A stretch of DNA of 64,000 nucleotides, from positions 1 to 64,000 of the forward strand of contig JAITGE010000051.1 in assembly GCA_031280825.1 (NCBI GenBank), in the 5' to 3' direction. Of this stretch, positions 39,849 through 49,198 are shown in pieces. The position numbers and the translations under genes are program-made. Within the stretch, counting starts at the first letter, position 1, and each line of letters opens with the position of its first letter. The DNA is from Oscillospiraceae bacterium. GTDB lineage: Bacteria; Bacillota; Clostridia; Oscillospirales; Acutalibacteraceae. A model generated the notes under the pieces. That model was not told the origin of the DNA, did no database searches, and saw nothing but the letters and a program-made list of their open reading frames with translations.

Positions 39849-40705
39849 AGAACCTGCAGGCAAAGCATCGCCGTTCGCTCCTGCTCAACGCTCCCCATCT
39901 GCTGTGGTCAATCATTTTCATTGTCGCGCCCCTGCTGATGGTCGCCATTTACGCCTTTCGTGACCGTTCCGGCAGCTGGACGCTGGACACCTTCCGCAGC
40001 TTGTTCACCGATAAAGAATCGGCGCTGAACCTGCTCTTCATCTTTCGCTCTTCCCTGTGGTACGCCCTGCTGGCGACGGCAATTTGCTTGCTACTGGCGT
40101 ATCCGCTGGCGTATTTCATGGCGCACGCGGGCAAGCGCGTCCAGCGCAACCTCATGATGCTCATCACCGTGCCCATGTGGATGAACTTCCTCATTTGCAC
40201 CTATTCCTGGATCGCGATCCTTTCCGAGCGCGGCGGGCTGCTTAACTTACTGCTCGCGCGGCTGCATTTGCCGGAGCAAACGATCCTTTACACGCCCAAG
40301 GCGGTTGTGCTGGGCATGGTTTACAACTACCTGCCGTTCATGATTCTGCCCATTTATACTGTGCTTTCCAAACTCCAGCCTTCACTGGTGGAGGCCGCGC
40401 AGGATTTGGGAGCGACGCGCTGGCAGGTGCTGCGCAAGATCACGCTGCCCCTGAGTGTGCCGGGCGTTATTTCCGGCGTCACGATGGTTTTCGTGCCTTC
40501 TGTCAGCACCTTTTATATCAGCAAAAAATTAGGCGGCAACAAAAACCAGCTCATCGGCGATTTGATCGAAGCCAAATTCACCACATTCAGCGACCGCAAC
40601 GGCGGGGCGGCACTTTCTCTCATTCTGATGGTTATGGTCTTGCTTTCCATGGTCTTCATGCGGCGACTTTCCAAGGACGACGACGGCGCTTACGTGGCAG
40701 GTTAG
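39845..40705 (+). CDS. potB: spermidine/putrescine ABC transporter permease PotB
   Basis: 286-residue inner-membrane permease with six predicted helices. The EAA motif [21 protein letters not shown] couples to PotA; it is read here from residue ~185 on. Residues 1-40 carry the first helix after a basic end. ATGA overlap with potA. Confidence 0.92.
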   Translation: MKNLQAKHRRSLLLNAPHLLWSIIFIVAPLLMVAIYAFRDRSGSWTLDTFRSLFTDKESALNLLFIFRSSLWYALLATAICLLLAYPLAYFMAHAGKRVQRNLMMLITVPMWMNFLICTYSWIAILSERGGLLNLLLARLHLPEQTILYTPKAVVLGMVYNYLPFMILPIYTVLSKLQPSLVEAAQDLGATRWQVLRKITLPLSVPGVISGVTMVFVPSVSTFYISKKLGGNKNQLIGDLIEAKFTTFSDRNGGAALSLILMVMVLLSMVFMRRLSKDDDGAYVAG

Positions 40706-40715
40706 GGGGGATTGC

Positions 40716-41546
40716 ATGAACAAAAAAACAAAACGTATCCTCCTCCCCGTGTATGCCGCGTTGCTGCTGGCATTTCTTTACCTTCCCATGGCAGTGATGT
40801 TCCTGTTCTCCTTTAACAGCGGACGGAGCACCTTGAGCCTCGAGGGCTTCGGATTCCATTGGTATGCGGAGCTGATGAACAACGCCCGCGCGCGGGACGC
40901 GCTGTGGAACACGGTGATCCTAGCCGTTTCGGCGGCGGCCGCTTCTGTGATTCTGGGCGTCCTGGCAGCTGTCGGAATGGATCGGCTGCGGCGCAAATGG
41001 CTGCGTAGCGCGGCGCAATCCATCACCAATTTGCCCATGATGAACCCGGAAATTGTTACAGGTATTTCTATGATGCTGCTCTTTGTTTCCATTTCGCAAT
41101 TGCTGCAAATCAAGCAAGCGCTGGGCTTTCACACCATGCTTTTGGCGCACACCACCTTCTGCCTACCGTATGTCGTGCTTTCGGTTTCCCCAAAGCTGCG
41201 GCAAATGGATTCCCATCTTTCAGAAGCGGCGCAGGATCTTGGCTGCTCCCCGGCGCAGGCGTTTTTCCGTGTAATCGTGCCAAATATCGCAACCGGTATA
41301 GCGGCTGCGTTCCTGTTGGCTTTCACCATTTCGCTGGATGATTTTGTGGTCAGCAACTTCGTAGGGCAAGGCTTCGAAACCCTGCCGCGCTTCATCTATG
41401 ATCAAACAAAAAAACGTGTTACCCCAGATATGTACGCCCTTTCCACAATCACCTTTGCAGTCATTTTCATCCTGCTGATCCTCAGCAACCTCCTGCAGGC
41501 AAGCTCCGAAAAAAAACGGCTGAGGGGAACGGCAAGAAATAATTAA
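40716..41546 (+). CDS. potC: spermidine/putrescine ABC transporter permease PotC
   Basis: 276-residue partner permease. The EAA loop is EAAQDLGCSPAQAFFRVIVP, and the family stretch SLDDFVVSNFVGQG follows before the last helix. GGGGGG precedes the ATG. It starts 10 bases after potB. Confidence 0.92.
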   Translation: MNKKTKRILLPVYAALLLAFLYLPMAVMFLFSFNSGRSTLSLEGFGFHWYAELMNNARARDALWNTVILAVSAAAASVILGVLAAVGMDRLRRKWLRSAAQSITNLPMMNPEIVTGISMMLLFVSISQLLQIKQALGFHTMLLAHTTFCLPYVVLSVSPKLRQMDSHLSEAAQDLGCSPAQAFFRVIVPNIATGIAAAFLLAFTISLDDFVVSNFVGQGFETLPRFIYDQTKKRVTPDMYALSTITFAVIFILLILSNLLQASSEKKRLRGTARNN

Positions 41547-41571
41547 CTAACGAAAGAGGTAAGAAAAACCC

Positions 41572-41793
41572 ATGAAACAACGCTGCACACGCGTCCTCCC
41601 CATCCTTTTGACATTGCTTGCGATTCTGCTCCTGGCGGGCTGCAAGGGGAAGGACAACGGCCCCACCGCCACAACGGAAGCGCCCTACACCGGCGACCCC
41701 GGATCCTACGTGAGCGAATTTTACACCGGCACGTTGCCCACGGTGGCAAAGCCGCAGCAAGATCCGACGCAGCGCCCGGCATTGCAGCCATAA
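41572..41793 (+). CDS. small lipoprotein in the pot operon
   Basis: A 73-residue product with a basic start, a hydrophobic core and a lipobox LLAGC (Cys24). The mature part is about 50 residues, Thr/Pro-rich (TATTEAPYTGDPGSYVSEF) and has no known domain. AAGAGGTAAG is well placed before the ATG. It lies 25 bases after potC and 31 before potD, so it is co-transcribed. It may be a helper of the binding protein at the membrane surface; this is position-based inference. Confidence 0.75.
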   Translation: MKQRCTRVLPILLTLLAILLLAGCKGKDNGPTATTEAPYTGDPGSYVSEFYTGTLPTVAKPQQDPTQRPALQP

Positions 41794-41824
41794 CAACAAC
41801 CAAGACCAAGGGGGAATACAATTG

Positions 41825-42964
41825 ATGAAACACAACCGTCCGTGCCTGCCCCGCCGCATTGCCGTCGCTTTGGCGGCGCTGCTCTTTGCTTTGCCCGCGT
41901 TTGCCTCTTGCGCAAACAACGCAACCGAAACAAAGCTCACGCTTGAAGGCAACTACGATGTTGCGTCCCTGCGCGGCACAACCCTCAACGTCTACAGCTG
42001 GGGCGAATATATCTCAGACGGGTCTGAGGGTTCGCTGGATGTTGTCGCCGAATTCAAGCGCCAAACCGGCATCAATATACACTACACCACCTTCGAAAGC
42101 AATGAAATGATGTATTCTATGCTGAGCGGCGGCGGTGCGAATTACGATGTAGTTGTGCCCTCGGATTATATGATTGAACGCATGATTTCCGAAAGCATGC
42201 TGCAAAAGCTGAATTACGCGAACATTCCAAATTATAAGTACATTCCATCAGAAAACAAAGGGAAATTTTTCGACCCGCAGGATGACTACAGCGTTCCCTA
42301 CACCTACGGCATGGTTGGCATCATTTACAACACGTCCATGGTAGATGAACCGATAGACAGCTGGAACGCACTTTGGGATGCAAAATACAACGGCGAAATC
42401 CTGCAATTCGATAACCCGCGCGACGCGTTTGGCATCGCGCAATACCTGTTGGGGCAGGATGTGAACACCACCAATCCCGCCGATTGGCAGGCGGCTGCGG
42501 AGCTGCTCAAAAAACAGCGACCGCTTCTTCAGCAATACGCCATGGATCAAGTGTTTGATTTGATGGAAGGCGACAAAGCCGCACTTGCCCCGTATTATGC
42601 CGGAGATTTTAACCTGATGCATGAAAACAACCCGAAATTGGCGTTTGTTTACCCGAAGGAAGGCACAAATTATTTCTATGATTCCATGTGCATCCCCAAG
42701 AATGCCGCAAACGTCGCGGCGGCAGAGCTGTTCATCAGCTTTATGCTGGAGCCTGCCATTGCGCTGGCCAACGCAAACTTCATCTGCTATGCCGCGCCGC
42801 ACACCGCCGTGCAAGCAGACGAGGCTTACGACTGGAAAGGAAATGAATATCTCTACCCGGCGGAGCCGCCCGTGCAAACACAATATTTCAAGAACCTGCC
42901 CCAAGAAACCTTGGATCTCATGAGCGCCCTGTGGACAAACATAAAATCCGACCGTAGCGCATAA
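41825..42964 (+). CDS. potD: spermidine/putrescine-binding lipoprotein
   Basis: Extracellular substrate-binding protein of the transporter. The signal peptide ends in FASC with Cys29 as the likely lipidated residue. The mature part shows LNVYSWGEYIS, NYDVVVPSDYMIERM, VPYTYGMVGIIYNT and the C-terminal FKNLPQETLDLMSALW. The ATG at 41825 is chosen (AAGGGGGAA ~9 bases upstream) over the TTG one codon earlier. 379 residues. No terminator is seen before the next promoter at 42981. Confidence 0.94.
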   Translation: MKHNRPCLPRRIAVALAALLFALPAFASCANNATETKLTLEGNYDVASLRGTTLNVYSWGEYISDGSEGSLDVVAEFKRQTGINIHYTTFESNEMMYSMLSGGGANYDVVVPSDYMIERMISESMLQKLNYANIPNYKYIPSENKGKFFDPQDDYSVPYTYGMVGIIYNTSMVDEPIDSWNALWDAKYNGEILQFDNPRDAFGIAQYLLGQDVNTTNPADWQAAAELLKKQRPLLQQYAMDQVFDLMEGDKAALAPYYAGDFNLMHENNPKLAFVYPKEGTNYFYDSMCIPKNAANVAAAELFISFMLEPAIALANANFICYAAPHTAVQADEAYDWKGNEYLYPAEPPVQTQYFKNLPQETLDLMSALWTNIKSDRSA

Positions 42965-42980
42965 AAACGCGGCGCAATGT

Positions 42981-43009
42981 TTGACAAGCCTCCTTTTTTG
43001 TGATACTAT
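42981..43009 (+). promoter_or_regulatory. promoter of the dockerin protease gene
   Basis: Perfect TTGACA (42981-42986), 17 bases, TACTAT (43004-43009). It starts 16 bases after the potD stop. Confidence 0.8.
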
Positions 43010-43046
43010 GCGTATGAGGATTTGTATGCACAAGTAGGTGAATGCT

Positions 43047-45053
43047 TTGAAGAAATTTCACAAACGATTGCCCGCTTTTCTGCTCACACTGCTGCTCACC
43101 GCCGTTACGCTGTGCCTGCGTGGAGCCGCGCCCGCCCCGGAGAGCAGTCCCGGCGCTGTTCAACAGGATGCCACTGACTACCCTCTCCTCGAGCTTTATG
43201 CCGCCGACCCCGCAAAATTTGCAAGGGACGAACGCACCGGCATCGAATATGTGCGCGACCTCCTGATGGTGTATTTCGCGCCCACCGCCACGCAAAACCA
43301 AAAAGAAAGCGCGGTGCGTGCACTGCAGGGTACGGCGGTCGGCAAGGCGGATGTGATCGGTCGGTGGACGCTCGCCGTGAAGGGTGAAAATCTCGCCGCG
43401 TTGGAGGCTCTGCGCGCCAAAGCCGCCGCGCTGCCCGGTGTTGCCGGTGCGGCCTTGGATCATGTTGCGGCGGTGGAATCGCAATACGTGACAACCAATG
43501 ACCCTTGGGTCAGCGATACATTTCCGGACGCGGCGGCAAATCGTTGGTATTTGGAGGCCATTCAAGCACCGGAAGCTTGGGAGCTAAACGACCGTCTGCA
43601 AGAAACGCCGTGCATCGGACTGGTGGATGAGGGTATTCTGCTGACGCACGAGGATCTCGCAGGCGTGAATATCATGCCGTTTTTGCATGTAACAACGCCC
43701 TCCGTTTTTGGCGGGCACGATTACTATTATGCCCACACGCCAACGGCGCACGGCACGGCGCTTGCCTCCGTCGTTGCGGCTAAGGCAAACAACGGTAAGG
43801 GCTTAGCCGGGCTGTGCCGGGATGCCAAGATCGTCGCTTTTGACTGGAAGAGCGCCTACAACGCGCTCGCACAAAACCCGTTGCCGGTACCGGATGCCGA
43901 AGCGCTTTACATCACCGAAAGCGCGCTCTTTGACGGTCTGCTGCTCTGCGCAATGAACGGCGCGCGGGCGATCAATTTTTCTGTCGGGCGCATCAGCAAT
44001 GACGTGAACGCCCAATACTTCTCTTTAACCGAAGAAATGCAACATGCGTATGCGGAAGCCTCCAGTCTGTTCCTTGCGCAAATGCTTAGCTATAGCGACA
44101 CAATGCCGCAATTCTCCCGCTTCGTCATTGTGCAATCGGCAGGCAACCAGCGCAATCTTGACGCAAAAAACAACGGCTACTTCGCATGCGTTACGCCTGA
44201 GAACACCGGGCAGCCTGCGGATATTGCGCAAAAAATCAATGATCTGATCCTCGTCGTCGGCGGCTTGCAGCAAGAGAGCACCGGCGCCTTTAAGCAATGG
44301 ACATTTACGGCAAACAACTACAACGGAACAAGCACCGGCGCGCAAATTGACCTTTATGCCCCTGCCGCCAGTGTTTTTTCGGCGGCAAACGCAGAACCCA
44401 CAGCGTATAACAGATTGAGCGGAACCTCGGTGGCCGCGCCGATGGTCGCGAGCACCGCCGCCCTGATGAGCGCCGCAAATCCCGCGCTGAAGGGCTGGGA
44501 AATCGGCGCTATGCTGAAAACGATTGCGGTTTCACCGCGCGTTGTGCGGGATCGAACGATCACCAACTATTCGCTTTATCCCATGCTCCACATGAGAAAC
44601 GCGCTTTTGGCCGCAGTTGGTCCCGGCATTTCACCTGTCGCCAACGCGCCCTGCCTCGTGGACACAGCCGCAAGGCAAATTGTTCTGGACAGCGCCCGCA
44701 CCGCCGCCGCCGCCGTTGCCTCTGCGCTGCAGGCCGAGGGCGTCGCCGCGGCGCTCAGCTATCAAAAAGCGGTGGATGCCCCGGAAAACTATGCCGCTAC
44801 AGGCGACAGCATCGCAGCAACAGACGCGCTCGGGCAGAGCGCGAACTACAGCATCGTCGTGCCGGGAGATTTGAACGGCGACGGACGCGCCAATGGGTAC
44901 GACGCCCAGCTGCTGGATCTCTACCTTGCCGGCAGAATCAGCTTCCCGACGCCGGAGGACGCGCTCCTGGCGGCAGCGGATTACAACGGCGATGGTGTAA
45001 CCGACCACACGGATTTCATCGCCATCGCCCAAGCGGGTATCCTGAAGGATTAG
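43047..45053 (+). CDS. secreted subtilisin-like protease with C-terminal dockerin
   Basis: A 668-residue exported S8 serine protease. Signal peptide (~1-28), propeptide-like region (~30-150), catalytic domain with Asp194 (GLVDEGI), His235 (AHGTALASVVAA), oxyanion Asn in VQSAGN and Ser461 (SGTSVAAPMVAS). The last ~60 residues are a type I dockerin: two Ca-binding segments, GDLNGDGRANGYD (~607) and ADYNGDGVTDHTD. Dockerins plug into cohesins on scaffold or cell-surface proteins. TTG 43047 is preferred to GTG 43038 because TAGGTG is 6 bases before it. The catalytic Asp sits in DEG rather than the common DTG/DSG. Confidence 0.9.
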   Translation: MKKFHKRLPAFLLTLLLTAVTLCLRGAAPAPESSPGAVQQDATDYPLLELYAADPAKFARDERTGIEYVRDLLMVYFAPTATQNQKESAVRALQGTAVGKADVIGRWTLAVKGENLAALEALRAKAAALPGVAGAALDHVAAVESQYVTTNDPWVSDTFPDAAANRWYLEAIQAPEAWELNDRLQETPCIGLVDEGILLTHEDLAGVNIMPFLHVTTPSVFGGHDYYYAHTPTAHGTALASVVAAKANNGKGLAGLCRDAKIVAFDWKSAYNALAQNPLPVPDAEALYITESALFDGLLLCAMNGARAINFSVGRISNDVNAQYFSLTEEMQHAYAEASSLFLAQMLSYSDTMPQFSRFVIVQSAGNQRNLDAKNNGYFACVTPENTGQPADIAQKINDLILVVGGLQQESTGAFKQWTFTANNYNGTSTGAQIDLYAPAASVFSAANAEPTAYNRLSGTSVAAPMVASTAALMSAANPALKGWEIGAMLKTIAVSPRVVRDRTITNYSLYPMLHMRNALLAAVGPGISPVANAPCLVDTAARQIVLDSARTAAAAVASALQAEGVAAALSYQKAVDAPENYAATGDSIAATDALGQSANYSIVVPGDLNGDGRANGYDAQLLDLYLAGRISFPTPEDALLAAADYNGDGVTDHTDFIAIAQAGILKD

Positions 45054-45062
45054 ACCGGTTCG

Positions 45063-46292
45063 CTAAAACCGAACCTCCGAAAGCGCGTCCTGCACGGCGT
45101 AATAGGCGGGCTTGGGGTTGCCCTTGATATCCGTTATGCCAAAATTGTTCTCAATCGGACAATCCGGCTGCCCGCAAAAGCAGTCGTCCGTGTCGTGCCA
45201 GCAATACATGCAAAACCCCAGCATAAAGGGATATTTCATCAGGCGCGGAATCAGATCGCGATAGAAATCCGCCTGCCCAACGGGGGTGTGCGGATATTTT
45301 TTGATTGCAAAGCCCTTCGGCAGTTCTTTGTAAAAATGATTGCGAAAATCCGGCAAAAAGAGAAAATCACCCCAATCGCCGGAAGCGTTTTTTTCCATAT
45401 AGCCTTGCATTTTTGGATTCAGCCGCTTGGCGAACGCCTTGATATCCCTGCGAGCCTCGCTCTCGCTTTCCGCGCCGTAGGAGCGCAAAATCGCCTGCCG
45501 CTCCGCCTTCGTTTTGGGCTGCCCCGCGCCGATATACCCAAATTCCGTCAAGATCACCGGCTTGCCCGCATGCGCCCAGATGTAACGCAGCATCAGGTCA
45601 AACACAAACAGCCAATTGCCCACGGGCGCAAAACAGCCGATATAAATATCAATGCCCACAAAATCACAATACCGGCGCCAAGGCTTCATGCGCTTGACTA
45701 CGTTCGCCGAGGGTCCCGCAATATTATAGCCAATCAGCACATCGCCCCGGCGCGGGTAAAGCGCCGCCAGCTGCACGCCCATATAGCGGCAGGCCTCATC
45801 CAAATTCAGCGGTAGGGTAAAGCGCGGCGCACCCATCTCGTTCGTGATTTGCATCGCGCCGATGCAGGGGCGCAAATCCTCCAGCAAAAAGAGAGCGGCT
45901 TCGCGCAGCCGCGCCTCGTTTTCCGACAAACGTGGATCCAGCCCCGCTTCCCGAATATACTCCTGCGGATAAGGCGTCACCAAAAAAATGCGAATTCCGG
46001 CATCCGCATACGCCGCAATGTGCTCCTTAAAACGGATATATTCCTCCCGCAGCTCCCCCTGCGCGTCAAAAGGAACAGGGCAATCGGCGCGATACCAGGT
46101 GATACCGGCGGCGGTAATCAGCCGCAGATCCCCGCTGGGATGGCAGATGCCTTTGATCGGTTCGCCCAGCTTGCGCCGGGCTTCTGCGACCTCGCGGCTG
46201 CTTTTGGGCAAAAAATAAGATTTCACGATATTGCTTGGCACATAGCGTCCCGCCGAAAGCAGCATATCCCGAATGTAAGCCTCCATCTTCAC
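45063..46292 (-). CDS. clan GH-A-like glycosidase with Cys-rich loop (copy 2)
   Basis: A 409-residue cytoplasmic TIM-barrel protein, last in the leftward sugar operon. The acid/base Glu152 is in MQITNEMG and the nucleophile Glu250 in LTEFGY, the spacing of clan GH-A enzymes. The family number is not certain. Near the C-terminus four cysteines (364, 371, 373, 378) sit in YCWHDTDDCFCGQPDCP, conserved in its neighbour and possibly a metal site. The end GITDIKGNPKPAYYA resembles the closing strand of GH2/GH5 barrels. GTG start with GGGGGGAGG 8 bases upstream. No signal peptide. Confidence 0.8.
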   Translation of the reverse strand: MKMEAYIRDMLLSAGRYVPSNIVKSYFLPKSSREVAEARRKLGEPIKGICHPSGDLRLITAAGITWYRADCPVPFDAQGELREEYIRFKEHIAAYADAGIRIFLVTPYPQEYIREAGLDPRLSENEARLREAALFLLEDLRPCIGAMQITNEMGAPRFTLPLNLDEACRYMGVQLAALYPRRGDVLIGYNIAGPSANVVKRMKPWRRYCDFVGIDIYIGCFAPVGNWLFVFDLMLRYIWAHAGKPVILTEFGYIGAGQPKTKAERQAILRSYGAESESEARRDIKAFAKRLNPKMQGYMEKNASGDWGDFLFLPDFRNHFYKELPKGFAIKKYPHTPVGQADFYRDLIPRLMKYPFMLGFCMYCWHDTDDCFCGQPDCPIENNFGITDIKGNPKPAYYAVQDALSEVRF

Positions 46293-46310
46293 GCGAACGT
46301 CCTCCCCCCC

Positions 46311-47537
46311 CTATTGTATTTTCGGCAGCGTTTCCGCAAGCGCTTGGTAACAAGGCTTTTCGTCGTCGTTCAAATCCACGACGCCCCAACGGCTTTCGGT
46401 CGGGCAGTCACTCTGCCCGCAAACGTAGCAGCGCTCGCTGTCCTTCCAGCAATAAATAAACGCACCCAGCAAATAGGGCATTTTGGCAAGCCGCGGAAAA
46501 ACAGCCCGGTAAAAGTCCGCCTGCCCCTCCGGCGTATGCGGATACTTCTTAATGACGACGCGCTTTGGCAGCTCGCAATACATGTGATTGCTGAACTCGA
46601 TGTTGAACATATACTCGCCCCAATCACCGGAAGCGCACTTCTGGATGGTGCCGCGCATGGTTTCGTTCATTCTCGCCATAACAGCGGGGAGCTTCGCCTT
46701 GGCTTCGGCTTCACTTTTCACACCGTAGCGTTCTTGCAAAAGCCTTGTCTTTTCCTCCTGCGTCTTGGGCACGCCGCCGCTGATGTAGCCGAACTCGCAA
46801 AGCATCACCGGCTTGCCTGTCATGCTCCAAAGATAGCGCAGCATAATATCGAACACGCCCAAAAAGTTCCCGACAGGCGCAAAACAACCCACATAAATAT
46901 CCATGCCCACATAATCGCAGTAGCGATGCCATGGGCGCATCAAAACATGCAGATTCGACTGCGGTCCGGCGGAATTATAGCCCAGCAAAACATCGCCGCG
47001 GTGCGGGTACATCGTCGCCAAATGGATGCCGATAAACCGCGCGGCCTCCTGCATCGTCAGGGGCAGGATGAAGCGCGGCACGCCCATCTCATTGGTGATT
47101 TGGATCGCGCTTGCAATGCCCTTCAAATCCCGCAGCATAAACATGGCAATCTCGCGCACACGCCCCTCATTTTCAGGCAAACGCGGGTCGATACCGCCCT
47201 CATCAATGTATTCACGCGGGTAGGGCGTGACCGCCATAATCTTAATACCGTTGGAAATATAGCGGCGCATCTTCTCCTTCCAATCCATATAGCATTGGCG
47301 CACATGACCTTCTTTATCATAGGGGAAGGGAATGTCCGCGCGGTTCCAACGGATACCCGCGCCCTTGATCTGCTCAAAATTTTCCGTCGGGTGGCAAACA
47401 CCCTTGATGAACCCGCCCGCCTTCTTTTTTGCGCGGGCAACCTCTTCGCTCGCGCTCGGTTTAAAATATGACGCCGCCCAATGAAAGGGTAAGTACTTAA
47501 TGGTCGGGATAATTTGATCCTTGATGAAGGCTTCCAT
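46311..47537 (-). CDS. clan GH-A-like glycosidase with Cys-rich loop (copy 1)
   Basis: A 408-residue paralog of the following gene, similar along its whole length. Acid/base Glu150 (QITNEMG), nucleophile Glu248 (CEFGY), and the Cys loop at 363, 370, 373 and 378 (YCWKDSERCYVCGQSDCP). The ATG at 47537 has AAAAGGAG 8 bases upstream; the longer frame to 47558 lacks a site. The two copies have diverged well beyond recent duplication, so they may act on different glycosides brought in by the adjacent symporter. Confidence 0.8.
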   Translation of the reverse strand: MEAFIKDQIIPTIKYLPFHWAASYFKPSASEEVARAKKKAGGFIKGVCHPTENFEQIKGAGIRWNRADIPFPYDKEGHVRQCYMDWKEKMRRYISNGIKIMAVTPYPREYIDEGGIDPRLPENEGRVREIAMFMLRDLKGIASAIQITNEMGVPRFILPLTMQEAARFIGIHLATMYPHRGDVLLGYNSAGPQSNLHVLMRPWHRYCDYVGMDIYVGCFAPVGNFLGVFDIMLRYLWSMTGKPVMLCEFGYISGGVPKTQEEKTRLLQERYGVKSEAEAKAKLPAVMARMNETMRGTIQKCASGDWGEYMFNIEFSNHMYCELPKRVVIKKYPHTPEGQADFYRAVFPRLAKMPYLLGAFIYCWKDSERCYVCGQSDCPTESRWGVVDLNDDEKPCYQALAETLPKIQ

Positions 47538-47575
47538 GGTGACGGCTCCTTTTGGCATTTAGATTTTTATTTGGT

Positions 47576-49198
47576 TTATTCTGTTTCCTTCGCCAGCATC
47601 TCCGCCAAAGCGCCGATCTCCGAGTTGTCCGCCTTAGCCATGAGCGCGCGGCGCTCGTTGAGCGCAATGTACATCTCCTCTTTCTTCTTGCCCTCCAGGT
47701 CATAGAACACCAGCGGGATCATATTCACCAAATGCGGCAAAAAGCTCCCGCACATATAGAGCAAGAATACCCTGGAATACATCGTGTAGTTCTGCATGAC
47801 CGCTTCCTGCCGCCACCTGTTCGTCAAGCCCTCGCCCTTGGTCTTATCGTAACCGCTCCAGCGCAGCACGGCAAGGGTCATCATGGTATTCAGCGGGGCG
47901 GTGAGCTTGCCGATATATCCCGTGAGCAGATTGATCGTACCATCCGGGCGGTCGCCGGTCATATATTCCGTATAATCGTTGATCTCGCGCCCAATCTCCT
48001 GCTCCAAAACGGTGGAGGGCGCATCGTTTGCCACGTTTACGCCATCAAATACCGCGAAAATCAGCCCCACCAGCCACCAGCGGCTAAGGGCAAATTTCCG
48101 CGAGCCCAAGACGCCGCCGATCACGAACGAAACAAAATCCCAACTGCGCGTGAGCAAGATGGTTTTGCGGTAGCTGCCACCGAAGAAACGCTTGAATTTC
48201 TCAACCCAGCCAAGCGCCACCAGCTGCATCACTTGGCGCGGCATATATGTCCAGAAGGCCTGCAGGGTGCCGCCGAAAATCTCTGTCTGCGTCACAACAT
48301 CCCAGCTATAGCCGCCCGTGCCCCACCAACTGCTGAAAAAGGTCGCCACGAAATTTCGCAGAGCATATTTATTTTTCAGCAAATAAAAGATGGATTTTGT
48401 TACATCCGTCGGCTGCGGCGGCAGCACAACACGCTCGCGCACATTCATTGCCATCGCCATGGTTGATCCGCCGCCAATGCCGGCGGTTATGAAGCCCAGA
48501 ACAGCAAAAATGCTCGCCGGTTGAATCTTCAGGATACCGCGGCGGGTCAGATCCAGCATCGGCAACACCATGCCCGCAACGAAATCACCGCCCCACTTAT
48601 CAAACCAGGTCTGCCAAAGCCCGACCTTCATGCGATCCTGCGGGTTCGGCGTTTGCAGCGAAAGAATGCCATCCAGCGGGATGCCGTAAATCGTACTGAA
48701 GGTTTCCCGCAAAAATAGGATAACAAACACATACATGATCTTCCCTTGATCCAGCGGGTTATCGTTGTTGAAGATCAGCCGCGTGCAGAACATGGCGGCA
48801 ATCGTCGCGAAGTAGAGCAGCGGAAACAGCACCACATACGGTCGCGCCTTGCCCCAACGGGTGCGGGTGCGATCATATACAATGCCCATAAGGGGGTTAT
48901 TCAGAATATCATAAATGCCAATGAGCATCTCAATAACGACCATGTAGGTCATGTCAAACTTCAAGATGCTGAAAAGATAAATCTTGATGTAATGCGTGTT
49001 AAGCCTGTTGGCAAGACCGCGCCCCATGCTCGAGAACGCGGGGAGCAGGGTTTCCTTCACCGAAAGCTGCGGCGTGTGAAAAAAACGCGCGGCAAGCTCC
49101 TGGTGGCGGCTCAGCTTTTGGCGGTCCATCGCCGCCGCCGAATGCTTCTCCGCGCCGAAGAGAGCGGATCCAATATTGTTCAAGCTCGGCTTCGCCAT
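47576..49198 (-). CDS. GPH-type sugar/cation symporter (MFS)
   Basis: A 540-residue polytopic membrane protein with about 12 helices after a ~60-residue cytoplasmic N-terminus. YDRTRTRWGKARPYV (~107-121) is the cytoplasmic-loop motif of the glycoside-pentoside-hexuronide symporters (MelB, XynB types). The C-terminal tail is charged. Start 49198 overlaps the stop of the upstream gene by one base (TGATG), with GGAAGGGGGG upstream. It probably imports the glycoside cleaved by the two downstream glycosidases. Confidence 0.82.
   Translation of the reverse strand: MAKPSLNNIGSALFGAEKHSAAAMDRQKLSRHQELAARFFHTPQLSVKETLLPAFSSMGRGLANRLNTHYIKIYLFSILKFDMTYMVVIEMLIGIYDILNNPLMGIVYDRTRTRWGKARPYVVLFPLLYFATIAAMFCTRLIFNNDNPLDQGKIMYVFVILFLRETFSTIYGIPLDGILSLQTPNPQDRMKVGLWQTWFDKWGGDFVAGMVLPMLDLTRRGILKIQPASIFAVLGFITAGIGGGSTMAMAMNVRERVVLPPQPTDVTKSIFYLLKNKYALRNFVATFFSSWWGTGGYSWDVVTQTEIFGGTLQAFWTYMPRQVMQLVALGWVEKFKRFFGGSYRKTILLTRSWDFVSFVIGGVLGSRKFALSRWWLVGLIFAVFDGVNVANDAPSTVLEQEIGREINDYTEYMTGDRPDGTINLLTGYIGKLTAPLNTMMTLAVLRWSGYDKTKGEGLTNRWRQEAVMQNYTMYSRVFLLYMCGSFLPHLVNMIPLVFYDLEGKKKEEMYIALNERRALMAKADNSEIGALAEMLAKETE

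Noticed and set aside
45057-45075. Hairpin GGTTCG/CGAACC between the dockerin protease and the glycosidase gene
   Set aside because: Only 6 bp, no T run on either strand, and it overlaps the stop of the minus-strand gene. Too weak to call a terminator.
45849-47471. 540-codon open frame on the plus strand
   Set aside because: It is antisense to both glycosidase genes, has His/Arg/Ala-rich composition with no domain, and no ribosome site. Long antisense frames are expected in GC-rich coding DNA.
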